This document shows, one piece after another, positions 26,917-36,385 of a stretch of DNA of 64,000 nucleotides; the stretch's first letter is position 1; the number at the start of each line of letters is the position of its first letter. The position numbers and the translations under genes are program-made. The notes under the pieces are model-generated. The model made no database searches. It saw only the letters and a program-made list of their open reading frames with translations, and was not told the origin of the DNA. This stretch comes from Thermogutta terrifontis (GTDB taxonomy: Bacteria > Planctomycetota > Planctomycetia > Pirellulales > Thermoguttaceae): contig NZ_CP018477.1 in assembly GCF_002277955.1 (NCBI RefSeq), positions 2,377,206 through 2,441,205 of the forward strand. Reading direction: 5' to 3'.

Positions 26917-27999
26917 ATGTCTGCGCGTCCTGAGATTATCCAACTCAGTGTGTTCGTCGCGATTCTCGGTTGGGTGGCGATACCTCTTCATGCGGCCGAC
27001 AATTGGCACCCAACTCGTCCAGGGATGGACCGTCGTTTGCCAAGGACGACCGTGGAAGGCGATCACGTTCCTCCCCGGTGCCAAAGCAGGCATGCATTCC
27101 CAGGGGTCGGTGGACAGCGCTCCTTGGCATCGGTTGGATCAGCCCAGTCGCTGATCGTGTTGTCGTACGGACCCCATCCGTCTGGATGTTACAGCGGTGT
27201 TTTCTATTGGGCCAATCCACCTGTGTGCAGCCATTGCGATGTACCGGCTCCGTGGTGTGATTGTGCATGCCTTCCTTGTGCTTTCTGTCCACCCGTTTTT
27301 GTAGTACCACCGGTCATCTATTATGACCCCGCGGCTCCCATTCTGCGGGATCTGGGCGTCGTGCGTTCGGCCGTGCCGAGGCCGATGCTGAATGGTCCGC
27401 TGGGCGAATCACCGGACCTGCCAGGTTTTAACGAGCGATACAGCGAGGTGGTGACCCCCAATTCTGGTCTTCAAGACCTTGGGCAGCGCCAACAATCTGA
27501 GCGGCCTCCTACCCCGTCCTTTGTTCGTGCCACAAACCCCCGGCAACATCAGCTGGCTCAGCGATTCATCGGGTTTGGAGATAAACTGTTTCGGGAAGGA
27601 CAGTATCGAGCGGCTTACTTTCAGTACCGGGAGGCGGAAAAGGCTGCTCCAGACGTGGCAGACACGTACTTCCGTCAGGCTTTTGCCCTAATTGCAACGC
27701 GGCAGTATTCGATGGCCTTCGAGGCATTCCAAAAGGGGCTGTCACTGGATGGAGAGTGGCCGACACGTGGTTTTCAGGTGGCAATGCTCTACGGAGAGCG
27801 GGACCTTGATGCAAAGCATCATCGTGCCGAGCTGGCAGAGGCCCTTCAACAAAACCCTGCACATCCGGAACTTCTCTTCCTGTTAGCCGTCCATCTTTAT
27901 TGTGACGATCGAGTGGCCGAGGCCAGGGAGTTCTTCCGGCAGGCGCGAACGGCGTCATCCGTGGCACCGTTGGTGAGCTTGTTTCCGGCGGTGGACTGA
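26917..27999 (+). CDS. secreted protein with cysteine cluster and TPR-like C-terminus
   Basis: 360 residues. A signal peptide (LSVFVAILGWVAIPLHAA) is followed by a low-complexity linker and a cysteine-rich stretch around residues 108-128 (CSHC, then WCDCACLPCAFCPP: eight Cys in about 21 residues). From residue 205 helical TPR-like repeats appear (FGDKLFREGQYRAAYFQYREAEKAAPDVADTY, RQAFALIATRQYSMAFEAFQKGLSLDG). The Cys cluster may be disulfide-bonded or metal-binding. TPR domains usually mediate protein-protein contacts. The ribosome site AAGGAG is 10 nt from the ATG. Function unknown; planctomycete hypotheticals with similar TPR tails are common. Confidence 0.7.
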   Translation: MSARPEIIQLSVFVAILGWVAIPLHAADNWHPTRPGMDRRLPRTTVEGDHVPPRCQSRHAFPGVGGQRSLASVGSAQSLIVLSYGPHPSGCYSGVFYWANPPVCSHCDVPAPWCDCACLPCAFCPPVFVVPPVIYYDPAAPILRDLGVVRSAVPRPMLNGPLGESPDLPGFNERYSEVVTPNSGLQDLGQRQQSERPPTPSFVRATNPRQHQLAQRFIGFGDKLFREGQYRAAYFQYREAEKAAPDVADTYFRQAFALIATRQYSMAFEAFQKGLSLDGEWPTRGFQVAMLYGERDLDAKHHRAELAEALQQNPAHPELLFLLAVHLYCDDRVAEAREFFRQARTASSVAPLVSLFPAVD

Positions 28000-28172
28000 A
28001 TGGGAAAACCGCCATTTCACGACCGTGCGTTACCGCCCTGCGAGAAAGTTCCGCGGAGAAAGCACGGTTCATCCGATGCAGGGTGAGCCTGAGAAGGACG
28101 AGCAATCCTCCCCAAAATCAGGACGTCGGCATTTGGCCCGGCGAGAAATAGTAGTTGCGTCGGACAGGAAAA

Positions 28173-28760
28173 CTATTCCCCGCTACTTTCCCCAGCAAGC
28201 TGGACGGAGACTATTTCCCGCGGGGGATCATAATGGCCGGAACCTGCCTCTGCGGCAGGTCTTTTAGCCGGTACAAAAACCAAGCCTGCGACGATGAGCG
28301 CCATGCCTACAAACAAGATGGGAATACCCCAGTAAATGAGATTCGATTCGGACAGGGTGATTCCCCATCCGACAACCGTCCCACCGCAAACCGCGCTGCC
28401 AAGTCCAAGAAGAAACACAGTCCACCGGTGATCAATTCCTTCGACGTTCTTTCCCGGCTCGGGCGAAGAAGGAGCCTCCTTCCGCAGGGCTGCGCCATCA
28501 AGTTTGGCGTGGGGGCCGTCAATTCGTAGCACCTGCGTCGTTGGCGTTCGATAAATCAGATTGCCCAGTGTGGCGAGCTTGAATTCGGCAGTCGCCAGTT
28601 CCTCGTCAATTCGCCACAGGGCCATCCGATCGTTATTCTCCGGGCCGAGATTGCCATCCAAATGGCTACCATTTTTGCGCAAACCCGCTTCGTGGGATAG
28701 CGGGCTGCCTGTGGATGAAAGGGCCTTTTCAGCTGTGAATTCTTGACCGATTTGCAGCAT
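28173..28760 (-). CDS. hypothetical two-TM membrane protein
   Basis: 195 residues from ATG 28760 (a TTG two codons upstream also fits). The N-terminal half is polar and apparently soluble (RMALWRIDEELATAEFKLATLGN, then IYRTPTTQVLRIDGP). Two transmembrane helices follow, about 112-134 (WTVFLLGLGSAVCGGTVVGWGI) and about 140-162 (LIYWGIPILFVGMALIVAGLVFV), with a short cytoplasmic tail. No known domain is recognised. The ribosome site is weak. It stands alone: the neighbouring minus-strand gene is 314 bp away. It is probably real because of its length and the coherent helices. Confidence 0.6.
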   Translation of the reverse strand: MLQIGQEFTAEKALSSTGSPLSHEAGLRKNGSHLDGNLGPENNDRMALWRIDEELATAEFKLATLGNLIYRTPTTQVLRIDGPHAKLDGAALRKEAPSSPEPGKNVEGIDHRWTVFLLGLGSAVCGGTVVGWGITLSESNLIYWGIPILFVGMALIVAGLVFVPAKRPAAEAGSGHYDPPREIVSVQLAGESSGE

Positions 28761-29074
28761 TTGCAAGCGCAGAGACCTGCCAGCGGGTTACATTAAGCCG
28801 AATGCGATTACACAATAAGGCCCACACTAGCCCTTACTTGATATCGGGCTAAATCTGGGCGCACTTTGCAAAATTTGCCGGCTTTTCCGCCTGTTACGGC
28901 ACCGAGAGGGGCTACAGGCCTCCTCCGAGAATGTCTGGCCGCTGAGGCACCTCCTGAAGGGTATGCCAGCACAGGTCCTTTAGACTACTGAGAAAACACG
29001 CCCTTGTCATCTTCTATGCCCTTAAGCCGAGCACTCGTTACACCCGGCAGGGACAGAAGGGCACACTGATACCG
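28761..29074. other. 314-bp intergenic region
   Basis: Between two minus-strand genes. I saw no promoter match, terminator or repeat, and no gene. Confidence 0.5.
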
Positions 29075-30100
29075 TCAAGCGAGTTCCGCCTGCTTTTTCC
29101 GCAGGAAGGTCACCTCCTGGGAGACCGTCTTGATGGCCTCTTCCGCCGTAAGCCGTCCCAGCATTTCGTTCTCGATGCAGAGATCGTTGCTGTAATTGGC
29201 CTTTTTCAGAATGGCCAGGACCTTTCCGAAGTCGATGTCTCCCTGGTAAATCGGGCAATGGTACTTGGAATACTCCCAGCCCATTGGACGCTGTTTCTCC
29301 CGTTCTTCGGCAGGGTAATTGATGCTTTTGCAATGAGTGTGAAAGACACGGGGCGCGAAGTGCTCATAGATTTCATAGAGGCGGCTGAGCGGATGGCCAT
29401 ACCAGTAGAAATTGCCTGTATCGAGCGTCAGTCCCAGTCGCGGCGAACCAACCTGGCTGAGAAGGGCATCGAGAAACTCAGGATTGTTGGTGGTGTTCCC
29501 GTGATTCTCAATGGCAAAACGAATTCCCGTCTTCTCGGTGGCTGCCATCACCTTGCGAAGTATTTCAACAGCAAAGGTCAGAAATTCTTCACGGGGTATT
29601 TTCCGCGGAACTACGTCAATCCGAATGGCCGGGACCCCCAGGTCCTGGGCCGCTTCGGCCACACGGGTACACCATTCCACTTCAAATTCAGGGCGTTCAT
29701 CGAAGCGATTGTGCATGCAGAACGCCGTGATTCTCTTGCCCGCCTTTTCCAGAGCGGCACGGAGGCGGCTCCGGTCCTCCGGTGTCCCCACGCTAAAGGG
29801 AGAATCCCCTCCGTACAGATTTGGCAAAACGCACTCATCGGTGATGTCCGACTCAACGCCGTCGACGCCGTAGAGCGTCATCGCGCTCCAGCAATCGGCA
29901 GCGCCAGAGCGCCGTAACATGGCATCGCGGCAGGTGACAGGCCAGAGGGGTGGTTTTTCCTGCACCGCCTCCACGGCCGCGGCGAAAACGCGTCCGGGCC
30001 GATGAAAGAGGGTTGCCGTTCCCACCGTGAGTGAAACTCCAAAACTGAGAAAGTGCCGCCGTTTGATGGGTGTGTTGTCGCGCAGTTGTGAGATGGACAT
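29075..30100 (-). CDS. Tat-exported sugar phosphate isomerase/epimerase-like TIM-barrel protein
   Basis: 341 residues. A twin-arginine signal (KRRHFLSFGVSLTVGTATLF, RR at 14-15) precedes a xylose-isomerase-like TIM barrel (AP-endonuclease-2 superfamily): ITAFCMHNRFDERPEFEVEW, AIRIDVVPRK, RFAIENHGNTTNNPEFLDALL, RLGLTLDTGNFYWYGHPL, VFHTHCKSI and LCIENEMLG, which carry the Glu/His/Asp metal ligands. Such enzymes isomerise or epimerise sugars. The start has AGGGAG eight nt upstream; a longer in-frame start would spoil the signal. Exported versions are a planctomycete habit and may act on the same pathway as the nearby Gfo/Idh and sulfatase genes. Confidence 0.85.
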   Translation of the reverse strand: MSISQLRDNTPIKRRHFLSFGVSLTVGTATLFHRPGRVFAAAVEAVQEKPPLWPVTCRDAMLRRSGAADCWSAMTLYGVDGVESDITDECVLPNLYGGDSPFSVGTPEDRSRLRAALEKAGKRITAFCMHNRFDERPEFEVEWCTRVAEAAQDLGVPAIRIDVVPRKIPREEFLTFAVEILRKVMAATEKTGIRFAIENHGNTTNNPEFLDALLSQVGSPRLGLTLDTGNFYWYGHPLSRLYEIYEHFAPRVFHTHCKSINYPAEEREKQRPMGWEYSKYHCPIYQGDIDFGKVLAILKKANYSNDLCIENEMLGRLTAEEAIKTVSQEVTFLRKKQAELA

Positions 30101-30415
30101 GTCAGTGCTCCCTAGGCGATCGTAAAACAAACCAGTTCCGTGCACATCGAAAAAAAAGAGTCATTGCAGATGATACTCCATTCCAGTGAGACTTTCAAAC
30201 GTGGCTCAGCACACAGAAATGTAGTCTGTGGGTGGCCCTTTAAAGGTGTGCCAGATTGCATCCGTGAGTTGAGATGCAAGGCACTTTCGAACGGTAGACT
30301 GGCTGGATGGAGGCCGTCGTGCGGTAAATCCACGGGGGGAGTTTTGGCGAAAGGCAAGTGGAGTGGCTGACCTATCCCTGCGTTGGCAAAAACTGCCGTG
30401 GGCGCGAAATGGTGT

Positions 30416-30439
30416 AGGGGCAATTCATGAATTGCCCCT
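30416..30439. repeat. 24-bp perfect palindrome, shared with another site
   Basis: AGGGGCAATTCA and its complement meet at the centre. The core GGCAATTCATGAATTGCC recurs at 37870-37887. Similar mobile palindromic elements are widespread in bacteria; whether this is one is inferred. Confidence 0.7.
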
Positions 30440-30624
30440 CCCGTCTTACCGGCAGATGAACTGAAGAGTTGGAGCCCGGCCGGTGAAATGGATTTTTCAA
30501 GCTCCGAAAGTGGAACTGGCAAGGGGTTCCCCTTAGGGTTGAATCTCGCACCCACGCGCGCCCTGTGGAAATCCGCGTATTCGTGGGCAAAGGAAAAGTG
30601 GGGCTGAGTCAGGTGGAGTGGTTC

Positions 30625-30654
30625 TTGCTCTTGCGTGATCCGATGGCCTATAAT
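30625..30654 (+). promoter_or_regulatory. sigma70-type promoter for metK
   Basis: -35 TTGCTC (30625-30630), 18-bp spacer, perfect -10 TATAAT (30649-30654). The leader to the metK GTG is about 100 nt and carries AGGAGG. Confidence 0.6.
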
Positions 30655-30762
30655 CGGAAGTTCGACCGAGTAGATCGTTGGAACGCCCGACGCGAAGGAC
30701 ACGGCCGGTGTTCGCTGGTCTCATGGCTATCGCTGGATTTTGTTGGAGAGGAGGTCAGTCCT

Positions 30763-31944
30763 GTGGTTAAAGGCCGGTATTTGTTTACCAGTGAATCTGT
30801 GAGCATGGGGCATCCCGACAAATTGGCGGATCAAATTTCAGACGGGATCCTGGATGCCCTTATAGCAGAAGATCCCAAAAGCCGCGTCGCTTGTGAAACG
30901 CTCGTTGCCACGGGACTTGCCATGGTGGCAGGCGAGATCACCACAAAAGCGGCCGTCAATTATGCAGATATCGTGCGAAATGTCATTCGAGAGGTGGGCT
31001 ACACCAGCGACAGCATGGGGTTCAATTACGAAACGTGTGCCGTGCTGGTGTCGCTGCGGCGGCAGAGCCCGGACATTGCCATGGGTGTAGACCCGGATGC
31101 CTCGCGTGGCAAACCAATTGGGGCCGGTGATCAGGGCATGATGTTCGGCTACGCGATCAATCATACTCCGGAGTTCATGCCGCTGCCCATCTCGCTGGCC
31201 CATCGCATCCTGGATCGCTTAACGACTCTGCGACAGCAGAAGGTAGTGGATTGGCTGCGACCAGACAGCAAGAGCCAGGTAACGATTGAATTCGATGGCC
31301 CCACGCCTGTCCGAGTGGATACCGTGGTTGTTTCCACCCAGCATGCGCCCGAGGTGACCCAGAAAGAAATTCGGGAATTTGTGATCGAAAAGGTAGTGGA
31401 GCCTATTTTGCCGCGCGAATTGGTGAATGGGGAAATCAAATACTTCATTAACCCCACAGGCAAGTTTGTAACCGGCGGTCCCCACGGCGATACCGGCGTG
31501 ACGGGCAGAAAGATCATTGTAGATACCTACGGCGGTTGGGCTCGGCACGGGGGTGGAGCTTTCAGTGGCAAAGACCCAACCAAGGTGGACCGCAGTGCAG
31601 CGTACATGGCCCGTCATATTGCTAAGAACATTGTAGCCGCTGGACTGGCCGAGCGATGCGAGGTCCAGCTTGCTTATGCCATCGGAGTGGCTGATCCGGT
31701 CAGCATTTATGTGGATACGGATGGCACGGGCAAGGTGGAAGAAGCCCTTCTGTGCCAGGCGATTCGGGACGTCTTCCCGTTGACGCCGGGAGGCATTATC
31801 GACTATCTGGACTTGCTCCGCCCCATTTATCGTAAGACTGCCGCTGGCGGACACTTCGGACGCGAGCTTCCCGAATTCACGTGGGAGAAGACCCACCGCA
31901 CGGCGGACCTCCTCGACGCTGTCGGTCATGTCTCCGTCAAATGA
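30763..31944 (+). CDS. metK: S-adenosylmethionine synthetase
   Basis: 393 residues. MetK makes S-adenosylmethionine from methionine and ATP in the cytoplasm and would supply the two radical SAM proteins of this window. Hallmarks: the N-terminal [31 protein letters not shown], and [20 protein letters not shown] in the ATP/phosphate region. The start chosen is a GTG at 30763 because AGGAGG lies eight nt upstream and the family N-terminus begins right after; an upstream in-frame ATG would add 66 unrelated residues. The stop overlaps the following membrane-protein gene by 17 nt. Confidence 0.97.
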   Translation: MVKGRYLFTSESVSMGHPDKLADQISDGILDALIAEDPKSRVACETLVATGLAMVAGEITTKAAVNYADIVRNVIREVGYTSDSMGFNYETCAVLVSLRRQSPDIAMGVDPDASRGKPIGAGDQGMMFGYAINHTPEFMPLPISLAHRILDRLTTLRQQKVVDWLRPDSKSQVTIEFDGPTPVRVDTVVVSTQHAPEVTQKEIREFVIEKVVEPILPRELVNGEIKYFINPTGKFVTGGPHGDTGVTGRKIIVDTYGGWARHGGGAFSGKDPTKVDRSAAYMARHIAKNIVAAGLAERCEVQLAYAIGVADPVSIYVDTDGTGKVEEALLCQAIRDVFPLTPGGIIDYLDLLRPIYRKTAAGGHFGRELPEFTWEKTHRTADLLDAVGHVSVK

Positions 31945-33046
31945 CTGGTTCATGCGGCAGTCGCAACCGCCTCCTGAGGTTTCTCTGACATCCACAACCG
32001 AGCCCCAACGGCCTACCGAACAGCGAGTTACCACGGTCGGAAAAGGCCAAGCGGCACCAGTTTTGCTTTCATCTGTGACTGAAGGCATGCTGACCGCCCT
32101 TGAGGGGGGAAGCGTGACGCTGGCCGCGGCCTGTGGTGTTTTGGCTGTCATAGTGTTTTCGGGTATTGTGTGGTTGGGGCACAGCTCACCTGTCTCCGGC
32201 ATCGCGGAGGTATTCCTTCTTGTGCTTGTCCTCCTGGCAGCTGGCCACTATTTTCTGTGGACGGCGGTCGAGAGGGCGATCCCCTGCCGCCGCAAAAGTC
32301 CCCTGGTGGTCGGTGGCGCGCTGGTCCTCTCGACAGGAGCGGCCCTGGCCGGTGCTCTCGTACTGTTCCTGCGCGGTTTGACGGCGGAAAGTTACCGCGA
32401 ATGGTGGGGCATGCTAGTCGTGCTTATTCTCGTCACCTTAACTGCCGTGTACATCAGAAACATTTTTAATCCGGCAAGAAATGCCCGCTCCCTGATTGCA
32501 AACATGTCCCGAACGTGGGCAGCTTTTTGCCAACCACGGCCGATTTTCTCCCCCAGGACGTTGTGGAGGCAACAGAGTGTGTCTTGCTGGCGGTCGGTCG
32601 ATGGAGATGTCGCCGTCGTGGCTGCGGTTATCGGCGGCATCCCGTTTTCACTCCTGCGGAGAGGTAGCAAAAGACGGCAGGCCTCTGATTTCCCAGGCGG
32701 TAGGTGGCCCAAAAGAGGGATACGAGCTAGGGCGAAGGTGGGCGTCCTCTTCAAAGCGTGGAGAGCAATTGGCCGGGAGGAGGAAAGATGGGTTTCCGAT
32801 CACTTTGTTGGGCTGGAGAATGGTGAGCGTGTGCGTGTTGTCCATTGCGAGTTTAGCCCCCCGTTTGACCATCTTCCCCAGGTCATTGCTCGAGTTGTTC
32901 GCCCCGATGGTCTCCGGGCACGCGTACTGCGAAGTTACCCCTACGGAGCGCGAATTGAACTTCGACGCAGTGTTCCCGGACCAGCCTTGACGGTGCATCT
33001 CCGGGTGCGAGCATCGGCCCAGCGCCGGATATGGCAAAAAGTGTAA
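31928..33046 (+). CDS. hypothetical four-TM membrane protein with C-terminal soluble domain
   Basis: 372 residues. Four transmembrane helices lie near 65-85, 90-112, 125-148 and 158-176. The C-terminal part is soluble and basic, ending with [21 protein letters not shown] and [15 protein letters not shown], a motif I have seen in planctomycete hypotheticals of the same kind. The gene begins inside metK (17-nt overlap, different frame), so translation is probably coupled. No catalytic domain is recognised. It is likely real because of the helices and the C-terminal family-like motif. Function unknown. Confidence 0.7.
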   Translation: MSPSNDWFMRQSQPPPEVSLTSTTEPQRPTEQRVTTVGKGQAAPVLLSSVTEGMLTALEGGSVTLAAACGVLAVIVFSGIVWLGHSSPVSGIAEVFLLVLVLLAAGHYFLWTAVERAIPCRRKSPLVVGGALVLSTGAALAGALVLFLRGLTAESYREWWGMLVVLILVTLTAVYIRNIFNPARNARSLIANMSRTWAAFCQPRPIFSPRTLWRQQSVSCWRSVDGDVAVVAAVIGGIPFSLLRRGSKRRQASDFPGGRWPKRGIRARAKVGVLFKAWRAIGREEERWVSDHFVGLENGERVRVVHCEFSPPFDHLPQVIARVVRPDGLRARVLRSYPYGARIELRRSVPGPALTVHLRVRASAQRRIWQKV

Positions 33047-33136
33047 TTTTTGTCCAGCAAGGGCCGTCCTGATTTCTGTCGCCGTAGGGTTGCTAATTTC
33101 ATGGAGGCGGTGCGCGCGGAAAGAGGCGGCACATTG

Positions 33137-33142
33137 TATAAT
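33137..33142 (+). promoter_or_regulatory. candidate -10 of the first sulfatase gene
   Basis: A perfect TATAAT 66 nt before the ATG, with no convincing -35 at 17-18 bp. Tentative. Confidence 0.35.
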
Positions 33143-33207
33143 GGGTCGGGCTCGAATTTGACGTGGAGTACCATCGGCTCATCGCTATTACGGTGGGGAG
33201 GTATCCA

Positions 33208-34626
33208 ATGAACCGCGCGGCATTTGCACTGAGCGTCCTCGTCTTTGGGGTGTTCGTGGTCAGCCCGGGACTGTCGAGTCAACAGGCCGTCGCTGGGGCT
33301 CCGGTGACGGAACGACCGAACATTATCGTTATTCTGGCCGACGACCTGGGGTATGAAACAATTGGTGCCAATGGCGGGACGTCTTACCGCACTCCACGAT
33401 TGGACTCACTAGCCGCCACGGGCGTCCGTTTCGAGCGCTGCTACGTTCAGCCGCTGTGCACGCCAACCCGTGTCCAGCTGATGACGGGCCAGTCCAATGC
33501 CCGAAATTATCTCCGGTTCGGAGTCATCGATCCGAACGTCACCACGTTTGCTCATCTTTTCGAACGGGCTGGATACGCGACCGGGATCGTTGGCAAATGG
33601 CAATTGGGCCGCGAGCCGGACCTGCCTCGACGGCTGGGCTTTCAGGAATATTACCTCTGGCAGCACACCCGACGTCCCCCACGTTATGCCAACCCTGGTC
33701 TGGAGATCATGGGGGTGGAACGGGACTATTCCAACGGTGAGTATGGGCCGGACCTGCTCCACCAGTTCGCGTGTGATTTTATCACACGTCATAAAGCCCA
33801 ACCATTTTTGCTCTACTATCCCCTGACCCTCACTCATGCCCCGTATCAGCCGACCCCCGACAGTCCGGATTGGGATCCACGTGCAGTAGGCGAAAATGTG
33901 AACCAGCATCCCCGCCACTTTGGAGAGATGGTCGAGTACATGGATAAGTTGATCGGGAAGCTGGTGGATCACTTGGAATCCCTGGGCCTGCGGGACCGTA
34001 CGCTCATCATCTTCTTGGGCGATAACGGAACCGGTAAAGGCATCCGCTCCAAAATGGGTGACCGCGAGATTGTGGGTGGCAAGGGGCAAACCACCGATGC
34101 CGGGATGCACGTGCCGTTGATTGTCAACGGACCGGGGTTAATTCAATCAGGTAAGGTGTGTGGTGATCTTATTGATAGCACAGATATTTTCCCCACAATT
34201 TGCGAGGCTGCCGGGATCACACTTCCTGCTGATCTCGTTTTAGATGGGCAAAGCTTCTGGCCTCAGTTGTGCGGCAAGCCGGCAAAGCCGCGGGAATGGA
34301 TCTACTGTTGGTATTCGCCACGGCAGAATAATAACCTCGCCGCAACGGAGTTTGCGTTCAATAAACAGTTTAAACTTTACAAAGACGGGCGTTTCTTTGA
34401 TATTATCAATGATCCCGAGGAAAAATCGCCGTTAGACGTCAATACGCTGACTGGGGAGGCCGCCCGGTCCTATCAGGTGCTACTCTCCGTTCTGAAACGC
34501 CATGAAGGAATCCGTCCACCCGACTTGGACGAGAAGGTGAAGGCGCAGTTTTCTACGCCAGACAGCACGACACCACAAGCGCGCCGGGGACAGCGGAAAG
34601 CGCGTCAGAGCGGGGTGGTGGAATGA
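33208..34626 (+). CDS. exported sulfatase (formylglycine type), CTPTR
   Basis: 472 residues. Signal peptide ([18 protein letters not shown]), then a type I sulfatase: [20 protein letters not shown] (metal-binding DD), then the active-site motif CTPTR within [14 protein letters not shown], where Cys becomes formylglycine. GKWQLGRE is the conserved lysine motif and [13 protein letters not shown] carries the late Asp-Asn metal ligands. Maturation needs FGE or anSME, absent from the window. It cleaves sulfate esters from sugars or polysaccharides outside the cytoplasm. The ATG has GGGGAG upstream; an earlier in-frame ATG would extend ahead of the signal. The tail is basic ([10 protein letters not shown]). 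Confidence 0.93.
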   Translation: MNRAAFALSVLVFGVFVVSPGLSSQQAVAGAPVTERPNIIVILADDLGYETIGANGGTSYRTPRLDSLAATGVRFERCYVQPLCTPTRVQLMTGQSNARNYLRFGVIDPNVTTFAHLFERAGYATGIVGKWQLGREPDLPRRLGFQEYYLWQHTRRPPRYANPGLEIMGVERDYSNGEYGPDLLHQFACDFITRHKAQPFLLYYPLTLTHAPYQPTPDSPDWDPRAVGENVNQHPRHFGEMVEYMDKLIGKLVDHLESLGLRDRTLIIFLGDNGTGKGIRSKMGDREIVGGKGQTTDAGMHVPLIVNGPGLIQSGKVCGDLIDSTDIFPTICEAAGITLPADLVLDGQSFWPQLCGKPAKPREWIYCWYSPRQNNNLAATEFAFNKQFKLYKDGRFFDIINDPEEKSPLDVNTLTGEAARSYQVLLSVLKRHEGIRPPDLDEKVKAQFSTPDSTTPQARRGQRKARQSGVVE

Positions 34627-34842
34627 ATAACCACAGGTGTCATTGAACATAAGAATAGATAAGAATGGAACTGTCGTTAATAGTAGACGGAATAACCGGG
34701 CGCAGGTTCAAATACATAGCGATTGGTATTACAGAAGCTTTTTAATGGCGGTAAACCTCTGCTGTTTGCATGACCAACAGTCGCGGTTTGTTGAGATTTT
34801 TCGGAAAAGTCGTTTTGAGACCAGTTTGGGGAGGATGCTAAA

Positions 34843-36324
34843 ATGACAGCGCGACTTGAACAATTTGCCGAGCAACGACCGAATGCGAAGGGTCAACCTT
34901 GCCCGAGCTGGCAAGTCAGGTGGATCGCTCTGTTGGCCGTTTTCACCTGCTCTGTCGTGACAACGGGATGGACCGCGGCGGAAGCTCCACGACGGCCGAA
35001 CGTTCTCATTATCACGACGGATCAGCAGCGTGTGGATGCTGCGAGCGTGGTGGGCAATCCGTGGTTAAAAACGCCCAACCTTGATCGCCTCGCTTCTCAG
35101 GGCGTGTATTTCACCAAGTCTTATTGCTCCTACCCATTGTGCAGCCCTTCTCGTGCGAGCCTTCACACCGGGCGATTTCCTCACGAGATGGGCGTTGACC
35201 ACAACAATATGGCGATTCGTCCGGGGATTCCGGTTTCAGGTGAGTTGTTCCGTGATGCTGGATATGAGGCCGCGTATGCAGGAAAGTGGCACTGTCCGGC
35301 GGTGTATCCCACGGAAGGGATTCCTGGTTTTCAGGTATTGAATCGGACAACACGCCAGGGAAAACTGGCCCGGGACGTGGACGCGGCCACGATCGAAGCC
35401 GCCATCGACTTTCTTAAACAACCACGCCAGAAGCCATTCTATCTGGTGGTTTCCTTGATCAACCCACATGACATCTGTCTCCCAGCGGGCGAGGCGAGTC
35501 CACTCCTGGAACAGATTTGGCAAAGGTACGGTCCGACAGCGGGAATCGAACTGCCACCTCTTCCGCCGAATTTTAAGCTTGCTGACAACGAACCGGCATG
35601 GCTGGGACAACGGCGCCCCAAGCATCCCGATTGGGACGAATCGCAGTGGCGGCGGTACATTTATGCCTATTATCGGATGGTAGAAGACGTAGACGCTCAG
35701 ATCGGCCAGCTTCTCGATGCCGTCAAGGAAATTGGTGCACAGAACAATACACTGATTGTTTTCACCAGCGACCATGGAGAGGGGCTCGGTTGCCATCAAT
35801 GGACAGGAAAAATGATGTTCTTTGATGCCGAGGCGGCAGTACCGCTTATTGTAAGTTGGGAAGGAGTGACTCCGACACGCATCGATCGGGAACACCTTGT
35901 CTCCACCGTGGACGTGCTACCCACAATTTGTGATTATGCGGGCATCAAACCACCCTCCGATGTACGTGGCCAAAGCCTTCGTCCTATTATTGAGAATCCG
36001 GGTGCCCCGTGGCGGGGCTTTGTGGTTTCTGAAATTGCCCACACACCTGCCCTGGGGCGGAGTTTCATGGTGCGAACAGCGCGGTACAAGTACATCCGCC
36101 TAGCCCAGGCTAACAGTGAGCCGGTGGAGCTTCTCTTTGACATGGAGGGCGATCCAGCGGAGCTAAACAATCTGGCAGGCAAGACGGACATGCGTCCGGT
36201 GTTGGAAGAGCACCGCCGGATTCTCGAACAGTGGCGGGAAGCCACAGGTGAAAAGTCCAATCCAGTGCAGCCTTCGCCCAAGCCTGCTCGCCCACAGAAA
36301 CAGCGGGCAAAAAAGGCCACCTGA
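34843..36324 (+). CDS. exported sulfatase (formylglycine type), CSPSR
   Basis: 493 residues, homologous to the preceding sulfatase but of a different subfamily. A hydrophobic signal segment starts at residue 27 (WIALLAVFTCSVVTTGWTA) after a polar N-terminus of 26 residues. Sulfatase motifs: NVLIITTDQQRVDA (metal Asp), CSPSRASLHTGRFP (active-site Cys and Arg), GKWHCPA (Lys), and IVFTSDHGEGLGCHQW (Asp-His metal ligands). GGAGG lies eight nt before the ATG. The C-terminus (KPARPQKQRAKKAT) is basic and lysine-rich. It follows sulfatase 1 by 216 bp and may share a substrate group. Confidence 0.92.
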   Translation: MTARLEQFAEQRPNAKGQPCPSWQVRWIALLAVFTCSVVTTGWTAAEAPRRPNVLIITTDQQRVDAASVVGNPWLKTPNLDRLASQGVYFTKSYCSYPLCSPSRASLHTGRFPHEMGVDHNNMAIRPGIPVSGELFRDAGYEAAYAGKWHCPAVYPTEGIPGFQVLNRTTRQGKLARDVDAATIEAAIDFLKQPRQKPFYLVVSLINPHDICLPAGEASPLLEQIWQRYGPTAGIELPPLPPNFKLADNEPAWLGQRRPKHPDWDESQWRRYIYAYYRMVEDVDAQIGQLLDAVKEIGAQNNTLIVFTSDHGEGLGCHQWTGKMMFFDAEAAVPLIVSWEGVTPTRIDREHLVSTVDVLPTICDYAGIKPPSDVRGQSLRPIIENPGAPWRGFVVSEIAHTPALGRSFMVRTARYKYIRLAQANSEPVELLFDMEGDPAELNNLAGKTDMRPVLEEHRRILEQWREATGEKSNPVQPSPKPARPQKQRAKKAT

Positions 36325-36385
36325 ACATGAAAAAGAAGCCCAGGGCAAGGCTTTGGGATCGCGCGCCACCAGATGGCTCGGGATG

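Larger units (their letters stand above)
30101..30762. other. 662-bp intergenic region before metK
   Basis: Between the minus-strand TIM-barrel gene and metK. It contains a 24-bp perfect palindrome (30416-30439) and a good promoter (30625-30654). A long leftward frame (30112-30702) crosses it but has no recognisable features and runs through the promoter and palindrome, so I did not call it. No SAM-riboswitch motif was recognised in the metK leader. Confidence 0.45.

Noticed and set aside
30112-30702. 196-residue minus frame upstream of metK
   Set aside because: No domain, runs through a palindrome and the metK promoter, and overlaps the exported isomerase leader; composition looks non-coding.
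34701-34730. GGTTCAAAT resembling a tRNA T-loop
   Set aside because: No matching acceptor or anticodon arms nearby.
34637-34846. 69-residue plus frame between the two sulfatases, overlapping the second start
   Set aside because: No domain or signal; the second sulfatase has its own strong ribosome site.
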